The notes below the pieces were generated by a model. It ran no database searches, was not told where the DNA came from, and was given only the letters and a program-made list of their open reading frames with translations. 64,000 bases of DNA, taken from contig NZ_CP114015.1 in assembly GCF_026898095.1 (NCBI RefSeq), forward strand, positions 3,038,001-3,102,000. Reading direction: 5' to 3'. Shown piece by piece: positions 47,785 through 57,498 of this stretch (the stretch's first letter is position 1; each line of letters opens with the position of its first letter). Origin of the DNA: Arthrobacter sp. ATA002. GTDB taxonomy: Bacteria; Actinomycetota; Actinomycetes; Actinomycetales; Micrococcaceae. Made by a program: the position numbers and the translations under genes.

Positions 47785-49498
47785 CTAGACGGCTTCGAGC
47801 GAGTCGAGGTACCGGCGGCGGGCTGCTTCCTGCTTGGCGCGGGCGCGCTCCTCCGGGCCTTGGTCGGCCATGCGCAGATCAGCACGACGAGGCAGACGAG
47901 AAGCACCAGACCGGCGATGGCGATGCCGGCGTCCATCCAGAACTGGGCCGGGAAGAGCCGGATCAGAGTGTCATCCATCCGGAACGTCCAGTTGCCGTTG
48001 GCGAAGAAGATCGTGTGCACCTGGGTAAAGAAGCTCTCCCAGCCCAGTACGGCCGTGACGATCAGGGCACCCACGAGCACCAGGGTCAGCACCGCGCCGG
48101 AGAAGAGCGCCCGGCGGATACCTCCGGGACTGCGCTTGGCCAAGTACACACAGGCCAGCACGCTCAGCAGCGCCATGGCCAGCGCGGACACAAAGGCGAT
48201 GGTCAGGACCGTCTTCACGTCAGCCATATGGCTGACTTCGCTCTCCAGATACAGCGGCTCTCCGCCGCTGGTGACCAGATCTCCCAAGTAGCGGGCGCCG
48301 GAAAAGTTCAGCAGGTAATCCACCGCGTACGAACCGTAGGTCATACGGTCATCGGTGGAGAAGCCGTAGCTGTCAGCCGGGAAACCCGGACGGTGGTACT
48401 CAATCCACAGGAACAGGGGGTCGCCACGGCCCGGATTGCTGCCGCGAGCAGCATTACCGGGAAGAACACCGCAACCATCACCTGCAGGATGCGGGCCAGG
48501 ACCGGCTTTGGCGCACCGGCCCGTTCCCGCTCCTCGGCCCGGCGGCGGGCTTCCTCCTCGGAAATCTCGTCATCGGCGTCACGATCAGTGGAACTGTCCC
48601 CGCCGGCCGGATCCGCGCCAGCGGAGCCCTTCCCGCGCGGAGAGTCAGCCGACGGCGCGGTGCCGGCGGCCGCACTCATTTGAGTGGTTTGCGGCGAAAC
48701 AGCCGTTGCGCCGGATGCTGTTGCGCCGGAAACGGCGGCTGCGCCGGCGGCCGCCGGTGCTGTGCCGTTTCCGCCCGAGGTGCCGGCGTCCGGACTTCCG
48801 CTGTCCGGAGTTCCGGTATGCGGAGCCTTGCTGTCCGGAGTTCCGCTGTCCGGAGTTCCGGCGGCAGCATCGGCTCCGGCGCCGGCCGTTGCTACGGCCG
48901 GGGGCGTCCGCGCAGGCCCGGAGCCCTCAGCGGCATGGTTGCCCGACGGCGGCAGGACGGCATCTATGGACCCTGCCTGCTTCAGTTCCTCGTCGGAGAG
49001 TTCGCCGTAGCCGCTCAGATCGGGCAGGGTGCTGGCGCGCCGCATCGGCAGGCTGCTGCGCTGAGCCAGGGAGGGGTGTCCTCCCGGTACGACGTCGTCA
49101 CCGGCATCCGCTGCAACACCGCGGGCTGCTGAGGCGCCCGTTCCCGAAGTGCCCGTTCCTGAGGCGCCCGTTGCCGAGCCCGACGGGGCTCCTGCGGCGT
49201 CGGCGAAGGCGGCGTCCCAGTCATCGTGGTCGAGGCCGTCGTCGGCGGCACCGGTCTTGGCATCGCCGGCAGCGGCGCCGGGTGTTGCCGTGCCGCCGGG
49301 TGCTGCCGTGCCTTCCGCAGGCGCGGTGGCCGCCGCGGTTCCCGCAGCCCCGGTTCCCGCAGCGTGGTCGCCGCTGACAATGGTTTCGCTGGCGTCGCTA
49401 AGGCCGTCACCGGCACCCGGTTCGTTCCGGTTCCGGCCGGTCTCCACGGAGTCTTTGGGTGTCGGTTTTTGGTGGGGGGTATCGTCCTGGCTTGCCAC
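47785..49498 (-). CDS. TIGR01906/DUF1461 integral membrane protein with long low-complexity N-terminus (two frameshifts)
   Basis: With one base restored in the G run at 48416-48420 and one near 47875 this encodes about 571 residues. The first 320 residues are Ala/Gly/Ser/Thr/Pro-rich and contain five 15-bp repeats. A basic/acidic stretch (EARRRAEERERAG) follows, then a membrane helix and the DUF1461 part with FSTDDRMTYGSYAVDYLLNF and further helices. The second break is inferred because the alternative frame gives a charged tail (QGPEERARAKQEAARRRYL) and a stop at 47785, versus a Ser/Pro-rich tail ending at 47766. GTG 49498 has GAGGAA close upstream. Function of the family is unknown. Confidence 0.75.
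48786..48860. repeat. Five 15-bp tandem repeats in the DUF1461 gene
   Basis: Consensus CTGTCCGGAGTTCCG occurs exactly at 48801-48815, 48831-48845 and 48846-48860, with diverged copies at 48786-48800 and 48816-48830. On the coding strand it encodes GTPDS-type pentapeptides in the disordered N-terminal region. Such repeats usually vary in number between strains. Confidence 0.85.
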
Positions 49499-49706
49499 TA
49501 CTTCCTCTTTCACTTCCCTGGCCTGTCAGTACGGCCTGTTTGCGGATTCCGGTGGGCTTTCGGGCTCCATCCTCCTTCGACCCTACCGGGAGAGCGCAGC
49601 GGGAAACGGCAGCCACCCCGAACCAGCCCCAAGTCGCCGCGACCGTTACCCTTTTGTCGCCGCAGCAGCCCCGCCCGCGGCGGCAGGTAATCAGCAAGTC
49701 AGGCGG

Positions 49707-50702
49707 TCAGGCGGTCCGCAGCACGTCGGCGCTGTCCCGCCGGGACAGGTCGCCGCGGTGCCCGGCCCGGTAGGCGCGGCTGCCCAGAACGAGCGTGTAG
49801 ACCCAGTAGGCGCAGAAAAGCGCGGCACCAATCGCGAGCCGCAGCCAGGCGGGCAGGGGCGAGGGGGTCACAAAGCCCTCCACGAGCCCGGACAGGAACA
49901 GTACGATCACCAGTCCCAGGGCAACGGTGAACAGTGACCGGCCCTCGGCGGCAACCGCTGCGGACCGGGTCTGCCGGCCGGGGGCCACCCAGGCCCAAAA
50001 GATCCGCAGCCCGGCTGCCACGGCAATAAACACGGCTGTCAGTTCCATCAGGCCGTGCGGCAGGATGTAGGTAAAAAAGACATCCAGCTGACCGTACACG
50101 GCCATGGTTCCGCCGGCGATCCCCACATTCACCGCATTTTGATACAGAATGAACGGGCCCCAAATCCCGGTGATTCCGAACGCAACGGCCTGCAGTGCGA
50201 TCCAGGCGTTGTTGGTCCATACCTGTCCGGCAAAGGAGGCGGCCGGGTTCTCCGAATAATAGGAGACAAAGTCCTGCTCCACATACTGCTGGATTTGGGT
50301 GTCCGATCCCAGTGCCGCAGAGATGACCGCGGGCGTGGACGCCGCCCACATGCCGGCGAGCCAGGCCGTCAGGATGAAGGCTGCACCCACGGCCAGCGTC
50401 AGCCAGCGGACCCGGTAAAAACCGGCCGGCAGCGCGTAGACGAAAAAGGACACCAGATCCTCGAGGAAGTTCGAGCGGGCGCCGGTAAAGCGGGTCCGGG
50501 CCCGGGACAGCCGCATGGACAGTGCCGCGGACAGCGCGCCTTCGGGCGCCACCGACCGGATGGTGGACAGATGAGCTGAGGTACGCCGGTACAGGCGGAG
50601 CAGTTCGTCAGCTTCCTCGCCGCTGAGCCGGCGCTGCGCCGAGAGTTCGTCCACGCGCTGCCAGTCCGGGGCGTGCACTGCGCTAAAGGCATCCATATCC
50701 AC
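49707..50702 (-). CDS. SpoIIM-like membrane protein (stage II sporulation protein M family)
   Basis: An intact 331-residue protein with a soluble N-terminal helix bundle of about 95 residues and about six membrane helices. The family signature region includes NNAWIALQAVAFGITGIWGP and YILPHGLMELTAVFIA. In Bacillus, SpoIIM works with peptidoglycan hydrolases in engulfment; actinobacterial homologues exist in non-sporulating species, commonly beside RDD genes, as here. It starts with GTG 50702 without a ribosome site; TAGTGT lies exactly 6 nt upstream, so it is probably leaderless. Confidence 0.93.
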   Translation of the reverse strand: MDMDAFSAVHAPDWQRVDELSAQRRLSGEEADELLRLYRRTSAHLSTIRSVAPEGALSAALSMRLSRARTRFTGARSNFLEDLVSFFVYALPAGFYRVRWLTLAVGAAFILTAWLAGMWAASTPAVISAALGSDTQIQQYVEQDFVSYYSENPAASFAGQVWTNNAWIALQAVAFGITGIWGPFILYQNAVNVGIAGGTMAVYGQLDVFFTYILPHGLMELTAVFIAVAAGLRIFWAWVAPGRQTRSAAVAAEGRSLFTVALGLVIVLFLSGLVEGFVTPSPLPAWLRLAIGAALFCAYWVYTLVLGSRAYRAGHRGDLSRRDSADVLRTA

Positions 50703-50708
50703 GGTTAC

Positions 50709-50714
50709 ACACTA
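50709..50714 (-). promoter_or_regulatory. -10 box of spoIIM-like gene (leaderless)
   Basis: Minus-strand TAGTGT, then GTAACC, then the GTG start. This fits the leaderless pattern. Confidence 0.5.
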
Positions 50715-50722
50715 ACGCTGGG

Positions 50723-50728
50723 TACAGT
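50723..50728 (+). promoter_or_regulatory. Candidate -10 box of the RDD gene
   Basis: TACAGT on the plus strand, 38 nt before the RDD start, which has its own ribosome site (GGGAGGA). It lies in the 64-bp divergent spacer with the spoIIM-like gene. Confidence 0.4.
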
Positions 50729-50766
50729 GGAGTTCCCACCACGAATTGCCGCCGGGAGGAGCACGG

Positions 50767-51570
50767 GTGAGTTCGATTGTCACCGGAGAGGCCGTTGTCC
50801 TGGAGCTGCGCCCGGCGTCGTTCGCGGCACGCGCCGTCAGCTCCATCATCGACGTAACCGCCCAGCTGGTGGTGTTGTTCGGGCTGCTGGTGCTGTTCGG
50901 GCAGACGCTGGGCGAGTCGGTGGATCCGGCGCTCGGCACCGCACTTATTCTGACGATCGTGGTCCTGGTTATGGTCGGAGCACCGGTGGCGGTGGAAACC
51001 CTGACCCGCGGCAAGTCCCTGGGCCGGCTCGCGATGGGCCTGCGGATTGTGCGCGACGACGGCGGTGCGGTGCGCTTCCGCCACTGCCTCATCCGCGGCA
51101 TGACGGCCATCCTGGAGATTTACCTGTCCTTCGGCTCCCTGGCCTTCATCGTTGCCCTGTTCAATGAAAAGTCCAAACGCCTCGGGGACGCCATGGCCGG
51201 GACCTACGCCCTCCGGGAACGCATTTCAGCACCTCCGGCTCCGCAGGTCATTGTGCCGCCGCCGCTGCGGACGTGGGCCGGGCTGGCCGACCTGGGCCGG
51301 CTGCCGGACGCCCTGTCCCGCCGCGTCACGCGCTTCCTGACCCAGAGCGCACGGCTGTCGCCGCAGTCGCGCAGCACCCTTGCCGCCGGGCTGGCCGCCG
51401 AGGTTTCGGCCTTCGTGTCACCCCAGCCGCCGGCTGGAACGTTGCCGGAGGATTTCCTCTGCGCCGTGACCGCCGAACGCCGGGACCGCGACTATGCGGC
51501 TCTGTCCCGGCAGCGGGACCGTACCGAACAGCTGGGCCGGAGGCTGCACCGGCTGCCGTTCAGCCGGTAA
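50767..51570 (+). CDS. RDD-family membrane protein
   Basis: A 267-residue protein. The RDD domain starts with RPASFAARAVSSIIDVTAQ, carries the Arg and Asp residues that name the family, and has about three membrane helices with a TRGKSLGRLAMGLRIV loop. A C-terminal soluble region of about 120 residues is Arg-rich. GTG 50767 is chosen over an upstream start because GGGAGGA lies 6 nt before it. Function unknown; some RDD proteins act in ion or solute transport. It is divergent from the spoIIM-like gene and convergent with the L,D-transpeptidase. Confidence 0.9.
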   Translation: MSSIVTGEAVVLELRPASFAARAVSSIIDVTAQLVVLFGLLVLFGQTLGESVDPALGTALILTIVVLVMVGAPVAVETLTRGKSLGRLAMGLRIVRDDGGAVRFRHCLIRGMTAILEIYLSFGSLAFIVALFNEKSKRLGDAMAGTYALRERISAPPAPQVIVPPPLRTWAGLADLGRLPDALSRRVTRFLTQSARLSPQSRSTLAAGLAAEVSAFVSPQPPAGTLPEDFLCAVTAERRDRDYAALSRQRDRTEQLGRRLHRLPFSR

Positions 51571-51574
51571 CCGG

Positions 51575-52819
51575 CTACTGCTTGGGCTGGCTGACCCACT
51601 GCTCCCAGGGCAGGTTCCAGTCTCCGAAGCCGTCCCAGACATACATCGGCCCGTAGCCGGTGTTGAGCACCTGCACGACGTCGCCGGCGTCGAAGTTGTC
51701 GTAGATGTATTTCGCACCCTCCGGGCTCATGCCGATGCAGCCGTGCGACACATTGGCGACGCCGAGCACCGGCTGAGCGGACGGCAGGGCCTCGTGGATG
51801 AAGGCTCCGCCGTTGGAGATCCGGGAGGCGTTCTTGGCGTCCACGGGTTCGTAATAGTGTTCGTCGCCGGGTTTCAGCCCCAGCGACTCCGCCCGGAAGG
51901 GAATGCTCTGATGCTGGTCCATGATCACGTGGTAGCCGATCGTGGAGGGCCAGTCCTGGGTGCCCAGCGTGACCGGGAAGGTCCGGGTGAGCACGCCGTC
52001 GATGTAGACGCGCATCATCTTGTCCGCATTGTCGACGACGGCCAGCCGGTTGTTGTGGGTCGTGAAGGATGCGGTGTCGTTGAAGTTACCGATCATTCCG
52101 TTGCCGAAATCCACCCCGAAGAGCTGCATGTCGACGGTGATGGTGCTTTGCGGCGCCCAGAATTCCTCGGCCCGGTAGCGGACCTGGGTGTCGCTGATCC
52201 AGTAGAAGGCCCCCACCTGCCCGGAAGTGGAAGTGACGGTGATGGCGGCTTCGACGTCAGCCTTGTTCAGCACCGGTTCGCTGAACCGCAGTTCGATCGG
52301 CTGCCCGGTGCCCACCGTCGATCCGGACGCCGGATACATCACGGCGTTGGCCTCATTGGGCGGCGTAACCGTGGTGAACCTGCTGGTCCCGGCAGTCGTT
52401 TCACCGTTGGCATCGGCCAGCGTGTAGGTCAGTTGATACGGCGTGTTGAAGGCCAGCGGGGCCGACGCCGTCCATACGGTTCCATCGGCGCTGACCTCGC
52501 CCGGAACAGGCTCGCCGCCGGCCTCGGGCGCCAGTTTGGCTGATTTCACCGTCCCCTGCTGCACGGTGAGCACGGGAAGGGACGCCGGGTTCACTTCCAC
52601 CGCGTCAGCTTCCGGGGTCACCACGGCAACAGGTTTGGGCACATCCGGTTTTGATTCCGGGGACTTTGAGGCTGCGGCAGGCGCATTTGATCCGGAGCCT
52701 GTGGCCTCTCCGGCAACCACCGAACACGAGGTGAGGGCAGTGCCTCCGCCCAGTAGGATCGTTCCTGCCAGCACAGGACCAATGATCCAGCCCTTGCGCC
52801 TTTTTGTGTCCTGTGCCAT
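51575..52819 (-). CDS. L,D-transpeptidase lipoprotein (Ig-like domains plus YkuD)
   Basis: A 414-residue protein starting MAQDTKRRKG. It has a signal peptide ending in the lipobox LTSC at about residue 32, so it is probably lipid-anchored. Two Ig-like beta domains follow, as in mycobacterial LdtMt2-type enzymes, and then the YkuD catalytic domain with HEALPSAQPVLGVANVSHGC, whose Cys is the nucleophile and His a catalytic residue. It makes 3-3 cross-links in peptidoglycan or attaches proteins. Longer starts (to 52870) lack support. Intact. Confidence 0.93.
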   Translation of the reverse strand: MAQDTKRRKGWIIGPVLAGTILLGGGTALTSCSVVAGEATGSGSNAPAAASKSPESKPDVPKPVAVVTPEADAVEVNPASLPVLTVQQGTVKSAKLAPEAGGEPVPGEVSADGTVWTASAPLAFNTPYQLTYTLADANGETTAGTSRFTTVTPPNEANAVMYPASGSTVGTGQPIELRFSEPVLNKADVEAAITVTSTSGQVGAFYWISDTQVRYRAEEFWAPQSTITVDMQLFGVDFGNGMIGNFNDTASFTTHNNRLAVVDNADKMMRVYIDGVLTRTFPVTLGTQDWPSTIGYHVIMDQHQSIPFRAESLGLKPGDEHYYEPVDAKNASRISNGGAFIHEALPSAQPVLGVANVSHGCIGMSPEGAKYIYDNFDAGDVVQVLNTGYGPMYVWDGFGDWNLPWEQWVSQPKQ

Positions 52820-52964
52820 GACTGCTAACCAATGCTTCCCGGTGCTCTCGACAGATGTTGGAGCGACCATAGCCCCCCCAGCGTCAGTTTACGGTACGGC
52901 TCCTGCAAAAGATGCCACATCGTTGCCTGTGCGCGCTCCGGCCGCGTTGCGGTCCGGACCGCCA

Positions 52965-52997
52965 AAGGGACGGCGCCCCTGCGGGGCGCCGTCCCTT
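52965..52997 (-). terminator. Terminator downstream of ahcY
   Basis: Perfect 15-bp arms AAGGGACGGCGCCCC (52965-52979) and GGGGCGCCGTCCCTT (52983-52997) with a 3-nt loop, 21 nt after the ahcY stop. The minus-strand 3' side has a short TTT run. Confidence 0.85.
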
Positions 52998-53018
52998 GCC
53001 ATGCTTCATCATGCGGCG

Positions 53019-54497
53019 TTAGTAGCGGTAGTGCTCGGGCTTGTACGGGCCGGCGGCGTCCACGCCGAGGTACTCTGCCTGGCTCTTGGTCAGTTCAGTC
53101 AGTTCGACGCCGAGGGCGGCCAAGTGCAGGCGGGCCACCTTCTCGTCCAGGACCTTGGGCAGCACGTACACCTGGTTGGCGTAGCCGCCGTCCTCCACCG
53201 GTTTGCCGTGCTTGGTGAACAGCTCGATCTGGGCGATGGTCTGGTTTGCGAAGGAGTTGGACATGACAAACGAGGGATGCCCGGTGGCGTTGCCCAGGTT
53301 CAGCAGCCGGCCCTCGGAGAGCACAATGATGCTGCGCTGTTCCCCGGTCCCCTCGTCGAAGATCCATTCGTGCACCTGCGGCTTGATTTCGACCCTGTGG
53401 ATGCCGGGGATCTTCGCGAGCCCGGCCATGTCGATTTCGTTGTCGAAGTGTCCCACGTTGCCCACGATCGCCTGATGCTTCATCCGGGCCATGTGCTCGG
53501 CCATGATGATGTCCTTGTTGCCCGTGGTGGTGATGAACAGGTCGCCCTGTCCCAGCACCGATTCCAGCTTCGCCACCTGGTAGCCGTCCATGGCTGCCTG
53601 CAGGGCGCAGATGGGATCGATTTCGGTGACGATCACCCGGGCGCCCTGCCCGCGGAGCGCTTCGGCGGCGCCCTTGCCGACGTCGCCGTAGCCGCAGACC
53701 ACAGCCACCTTGCCGCCGATCAGCGTGTCGGTGGCCCGGTTCAGGCCGTCCGGCAGGGAATGCCGGATACCGTACCTGTTGTCGAACTTGGACTTGGTCA
53801 CCGAGTCGTTGACGTTAATAGCCGGGAACAGCAGCTGGCCCTCGGCAGCGAGCTGGTAGAGCCGCAGCACTCCGGTGGTGGTTTCCTCCGTGACGCCGCG
53901 GATTCCCTCGGCAATGGCGGTCCATTTGCCGGGTGTTTCCGCCAGCGAGCGGCGCAGCACGTCCAGGATGACGGTGTATTCGTAGGAGTATCCCGGATCC
54001 CCTTCCTCCGGGTTCTCCGGCACTGCGCCCGCCGCCTCGAACTCGACGCCCCTGTGCAGCAGCAAGGTCGCGTCGCCGCCGTCGTCCAGGATCATGTTCG
54101 GTCCGCCGGAGCCTTCAGGCCAGGACAGGATCTGCTGCGCGGTCCACCAGTAGTCCTCCAGGGACTCGTTCTTCCAGGCGAACACCGGCACGCCGGCAGG
54201 TTCCTCCGGGGTGCCGGTGCCGACGACGACGGCGGCCGCCGCCTCATCCTGGGTGGAAAAGATGTTGCACGAGGCCCAGCGGACCTCGGCGCCCAGCGCG
54301 GTGAGGGTTTCGATCAGGACTGCCGTCTGGACGGTCATGTGCAGGGATCCGGCAATGCGGGCGCCCTTCAGCGGCTGGGCGGGGCCGTACTCGCGGCGCA
54401 GGACCATCAGGCCGGGCATTTCGTGCTCGGCCAGGCGGATCTGGTGGCGTCCGGCCTCAGCCAGGGACAGGTCTGCTACTTTGAAGTCGAAACTCAT
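53019..54497 (-). CDS. ahcY: Adenosylhomocysteinase (SAH hydrolase)
   Basis: An intact 492-residue NAD-dependent enzyme that splits S-adenosylhomocysteine to adenosine and homocysteine, removing the product inhibitor of methyltransferases. Visible motifs: NAD loop [46 protein letters not shown]-type segment [20 protein letters not shown] and the C-terminal KPEHYRY. The length includes the insert usual in actinobacteria. It starts 8 nt after the Trm112-like gene, forming an operon, and ends at a strong terminator. Confidence 0.97.
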   Translation of the reverse strand: MSFDFKVADLSLAEAGRHQIRLAEHEMPGLMVLRREYGPAQPLKGARIAGSLHMTVQTAVLIETLTALGAEVRWASCNIFSTQDEAAAAVVVGTGTPEEPAGVPVFAWKNESLEDYWWTAQQILSWPEGSGGPNMILDDGGDATLLLHRGVEFEAAGAVPENPEEGDPGYSYEYTVILDVLRRSLAETPGKWTAIAEGIRGVTEETTTGVLRLYQLAAEGQLLFPAINVNDSVTKSKFDNRYGIRHSLPDGLNRATDTLIGGKVAVVCGYGDVGKGAAEALRGQGARVIVTEIDPICALQAAMDGYQVAKLESVLGQGDLFITTTGNKDIIMAEHMARMKHQAIVGNVGHFDNEIDMAGLAKIPGIHRVEIKPQVHEWIFDEGTGEQRSIIVLSEGRLLNLGNATGHPSFVMSNSFANQTIAQIELFTKHGKPVEDGGYANQVYVLPKVLDEKVARLHLAALGVELTELTKSQAEYLGVDAAGPYKPEHYRY

Positions 54498-54505
54498 GGC
54501 GATCC

Positions 54506-54706
54506 TCAGTTCGAAGTGGCGGGGGCGGACGCGTCCGTTGCGGAAGACGCCAGCAGGACCGGAATGCCCTCGTCCAGGACGTAGCGGACACGGCGTCCGG
54601 CGGCGTCAGGGGCAGTCGAAACCAGCTCGCCGTTTTCCTCTTCCAGCGGAGAACCCGTTACGGGGCAGCGCAGGACCGCCATCAGGTCGGCAGTGAGTGT
54701 GGCCAT
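54506..54706 (-). CDS. Trm112-like small zinc-ribbon-type protein
   Basis: 66 residues: [20 protein letters not shown], then a [16 protein letters not shown] ending. It matches the Trm112p/YcaR small-protein family in length and in the RCP-x-(5-10)-DGIPxLL layout, although it keeps only one of the cysteines seen in zinc-binding members. Homologues activate methyltransferases. It lies directly upstream of ahcY. Tail residues ([12 protein letters not shown]) are low complexity. Confidence 0.85.
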   Translation of the reverse strand: MATLTADLMAVLRCPVTGSPLEEENGELVSTAPDAAGRRVRYVLDEGIPVLLASSATDASAPATSN

Positions 54707-54801
54707 GGATAACAGCACTTCCTTGGATACGTCGATGCCGTGCTCGGTAAACGCGGCGCAGGCCCCCAGACTATCCCTTCCGGGTACCGGGTTCGCGGTG
54801 C

Positions 54802-55182
54802 TCAGACCTCTTCACGGAGCACCCGCAGGTGCGCACGCCGGCTTCCGGGGATCTCCGCCGGTGGTTCCAGTGCGTGCTTGCCGGCGCGTTTGGGCGCCTC
54901 AGCCGCAGGCGCCTGGGCCGCTTCCCGCACTGCATCCACGAGGGCGGACAGGTCGTCGCGGCTCGGGGTGCGGGCCTGGTCCGAGAGGTCCAGCCGGACC
55001 ACTTCCCAGCCCAGGGGAACAGTCAGCCGGGCCGCGTGGCCGCTGCACAAATCGTAACAATGCGGTTCGGCGTAGGTCGCCAGCGGCCCCAGCACCGCGG
55101 TGGAGTCGGCATAGACGTAGGTCAGGGTGGCGACAGCCGCCTGCCGGCACGCTGATCTGGAGCACAGTCTTAAGGAATCCAC
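54802..55182 (-). CDS. DUF3499 family protein
   Basis: A 126-residue protein with paired cysteines: CSRSACRQAAVATLTYVYAD near the start and CYDLCSGHAARLTVPLGWEV in the middle. These suggest a small zinc-binding fold. DUF3499 is actinobacterial, and its Mycobacterium member (Rv3258c) lies in the same neighbourhood. The start is GTG 55182. The gene is divergent from the zincin-like gene at 55289. Function unknown. Confidence 0.88.
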   Translation of the reverse strand: MDSLRLCSRSACRQAAVATLTYVYADSTAVLGPLATYAEPHCYDLCSGHAARLTVPLGWEVVRLDLSDQARTPSRDDLSALVDAVREAAQAPAAEAPKRAGKHALEPPAEIPGSRRAHLRVLREEV

Positions 55183-55276
55183 GGAGCATCACTTTACCCG
55201 GCCCGGCGGCCGGAGCCGGGCAGGCTCGCCGAAAGGCGGCCGCCGGGAAACAGTGCCTGCGGCGGGCCCCACCGGT

Positions 55277-55282
55277 TACAGT
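55277..55282 (+). promoter_or_regulatory. -10 box of the zincin-like gene (leaderless)
   Basis: TACAGT lies exactly 6 nt before the ATG at 55289; there is no ribosome site. Confidence 0.5.
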
Positions 55283-55288
55283 GCTTAT

Positions 55289-55803
55289 ATGTCCACCGGA
55301 CCAACTCTTAGGGTGATTCTCGGCCCCGGCGATGACGGCGCCCGCTCTCTTCCGGCCGGCGCCGGGCGGCAGCGCCCGTTTCACCGGCGGCGCCGCAACC
55401 GGCACGGGCGCGGCCTGCGCGGAGAGCTGATTCCGGCACATCTGGCCGGGTCCCGCTCCCGCTCGGAGCGCTTTGACGCATGGGTCCTGGAATCGGCGCA
55501 GCGTCTGGAACGGTTGTGGGGCGAGGACATCCAGACCTACCAGTTCGTGGTCCAGGACATCCCGCCCGGCCTCGAGGAGCTGGCCGCGTCCGGCGGGCAC
55601 CTGCCGTTCGGTGCCGGTGCGCCCGCGGCGGGCCCCGGCCGGCGGTGATCACTGTATACCGCCATCCGGTGGAGGCGGCGGCCCGCGGCCTCGTGCCGGT
55701 CAGCGAGCTGATTCACGACGTCGTAGTGGAACAGCTGGCCAGCCTGATGGGGATGGATCCGGAAACCGTGGACCCGGCCTACGGGCGGTTCCGGCCGCTG
55801 TAG
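55289..55803 (+). CDS. Zincin-like metallopeptidase-family protein with altered active site (frameshifted)
   Basis: With one base restored near 55620 this encodes about 171 residues. The N-terminal 50 residues are Arg-rich; then FDAWVLESAQRLERLWGEDI and VVQDIPPGLEE match the start of the actinobacterial minimal-zincin family. The second part has ITVYRHPVEAAARG and then LIHDVVVEQLASLMGMDPE, where the family would carry HExxHxxG; here the stretch reads VEQLA and lacks the histidines. It is therefore probably a non-catalytic relative, as expected for the gene that sits divergent from DUF3499 in mycobacteria (Rv3259 position). Confidence 0.7.
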
Positions 55804-55852
55804 CTGCGCCGGGTCCGCCCGTAGGCCGCGCCGAACCACAGCCGCCGTTCCG

Positions 55853-57498
55853 CTAGTAGCCCAGGCCCACCGGTACGCTCAGCCCGCCCACGTTACCCCG
55901 GGGCAGCGGCAGCACCGAGACTCCGGGGCCGTCCGCGGACGTAACCACCTGCGCTCCGTAGACGGCGTCCCCGGTGGTGCTGACCAGCACCGCAACGAGG
56001 CCCGAACCCACGTCCGTGGCCGGCACCTCGGCCGTGGTTCCCGCAGCGACCGCCACGACCTGCTCGTCCTTGAGGGCCCCGTCCTTTCCGACGCCGGTCA
56101 GGCGGACTTCGGCAGCTCCCGACGGCGCGGCAAAGGTGAGCACCGAATTGGCGTTCGGCAGCACTGCCAGGTGTTCGCTGCCCAGCCGCTCGCCGCTGGG
56201 GGCGACGGCGATGTCCACCGGCTCGTCCACCTCGGTTCCGCGGCTGGTGACGGCTCCCGCGACCACTGAGACATCGGCGGATACCTCCACCGTGTAGGTG
56301 CCCTCGGCCAGGTCAGTCAGGGGCAGCTGGCCGACGCTGCCGGCCGGGACGGTAAAGATGCCGCCGCCCTCAATCGCTTCCTCCCCCTGCGGACCAAGGA
56401 CCCGGACGGAAACCACGGCGTTGGTGCTGCCGGGAACGGCCACTTGGACAGCCGGCGCCGCGAACTCGAAACCGCGCTGCGCGGCCACCTTGTGGTGGCG
56501 GCGGGATCCTGGATACGGAGCCCGCTGATCACCTGCCGGGGCGAGGCGGCAGCGGCGGGCTGCAGCAGCTCCACACCACCGGGGGTGAGGCCGCGAAGAA
56601 TGCTCTGCTGCACGAGGGCCGTGACCGGGCCGCCGGAGCTGCGCACGCGGACGGCCGCCGCCGGTTCGTTTGCGGCCAGCCCCGCCATGACAATCGATTG
56701 TGTTTCCCCGGGCGGAACCAGGATCCCCCGGGTGCCCGTGCCCTCCACTCGCCCCTTGGAACCATAGACTTCCAGGTCAACGGTGGCCGCGCTCGCGGAG
56801 GAATTGGTCAGCCGCAGGACGGCAGTGGCCCCTACGGTGGTGCGCACTCCCGTGATCCACATGTCATTGCCCGGGGCCTGGCAGTTGGCGGCAGCGAGGC
56901 CGGACAAGTCCCCGTCTCCGGCGGCGAACGTGGTCACCGCGTTGGCCGTGGCCTGCAGGGTACCCGAGGGTTCAGCGCTCAGGACGCTGACATCGGAAAC
57001 ATCAAAATGGCTGACGGCGCCGGCGCTGCGGACCCCCGCCAGGGGCGCAGCGTCCGGAGCGTCCTCGGCGATAGTCTTGAGGGCTGTGGTGCCGTCCGCC
57101 CCCAGCAGCGCGGACGCGGGCACCGGATTGCCGGGCCCGCTGAGCACCGCAGCACTCAGCGAGGTCCGGGCCGATGCCGACAAGGGGCTGAACTCCGGAT
57201 CCGTTCCGGCGACGTCGCCGGAGAGCAGCCGCAGCGGTTCCGGGCACACCGCGGTCAGCGGGCCGGCGGGAACCTCGGCGGCCGGGACGCCGACCCTTCG
57301 GTCGGCTGCTCCGGCATCCAGCACGTGGGGTCCAACTACTGCGGCCGCAGCCGCAGCAAGGATCAGGACGCCGGCAGCGGCAGTGGCGGCCCGCTGCCGG
57401 CGCCGCTGCCGCCGGACCCGGGTTTCCGCCCGGCCGGCCGGAGCGGGCTGGGACGCAGCCGCTTCCGTGCGCTCTTTGTGTGAATCCCTGCGGCTCAT
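55853..57498 (-). CDS. DUF5719 membrane-anchored extracytoplasmic protein (frameshifted)
   Basis: With one base restored near 56487 this encodes about 548 residues: a basic cytoplasmic N-terminus (TRVRRQRRRQRAAT), one membrane helix of about 20 Ala/Val residues, then a secreted beta-rich region of about 480 residues with repeated VTALVQQSILRG-like strands. The family is actinobacterial and regularly follows the large GT2 gene, as here, with an ATGA overlap at 57495-57498. A role in cell-wall glycan assembly is plausible but not shown. Confidence 0.83.
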
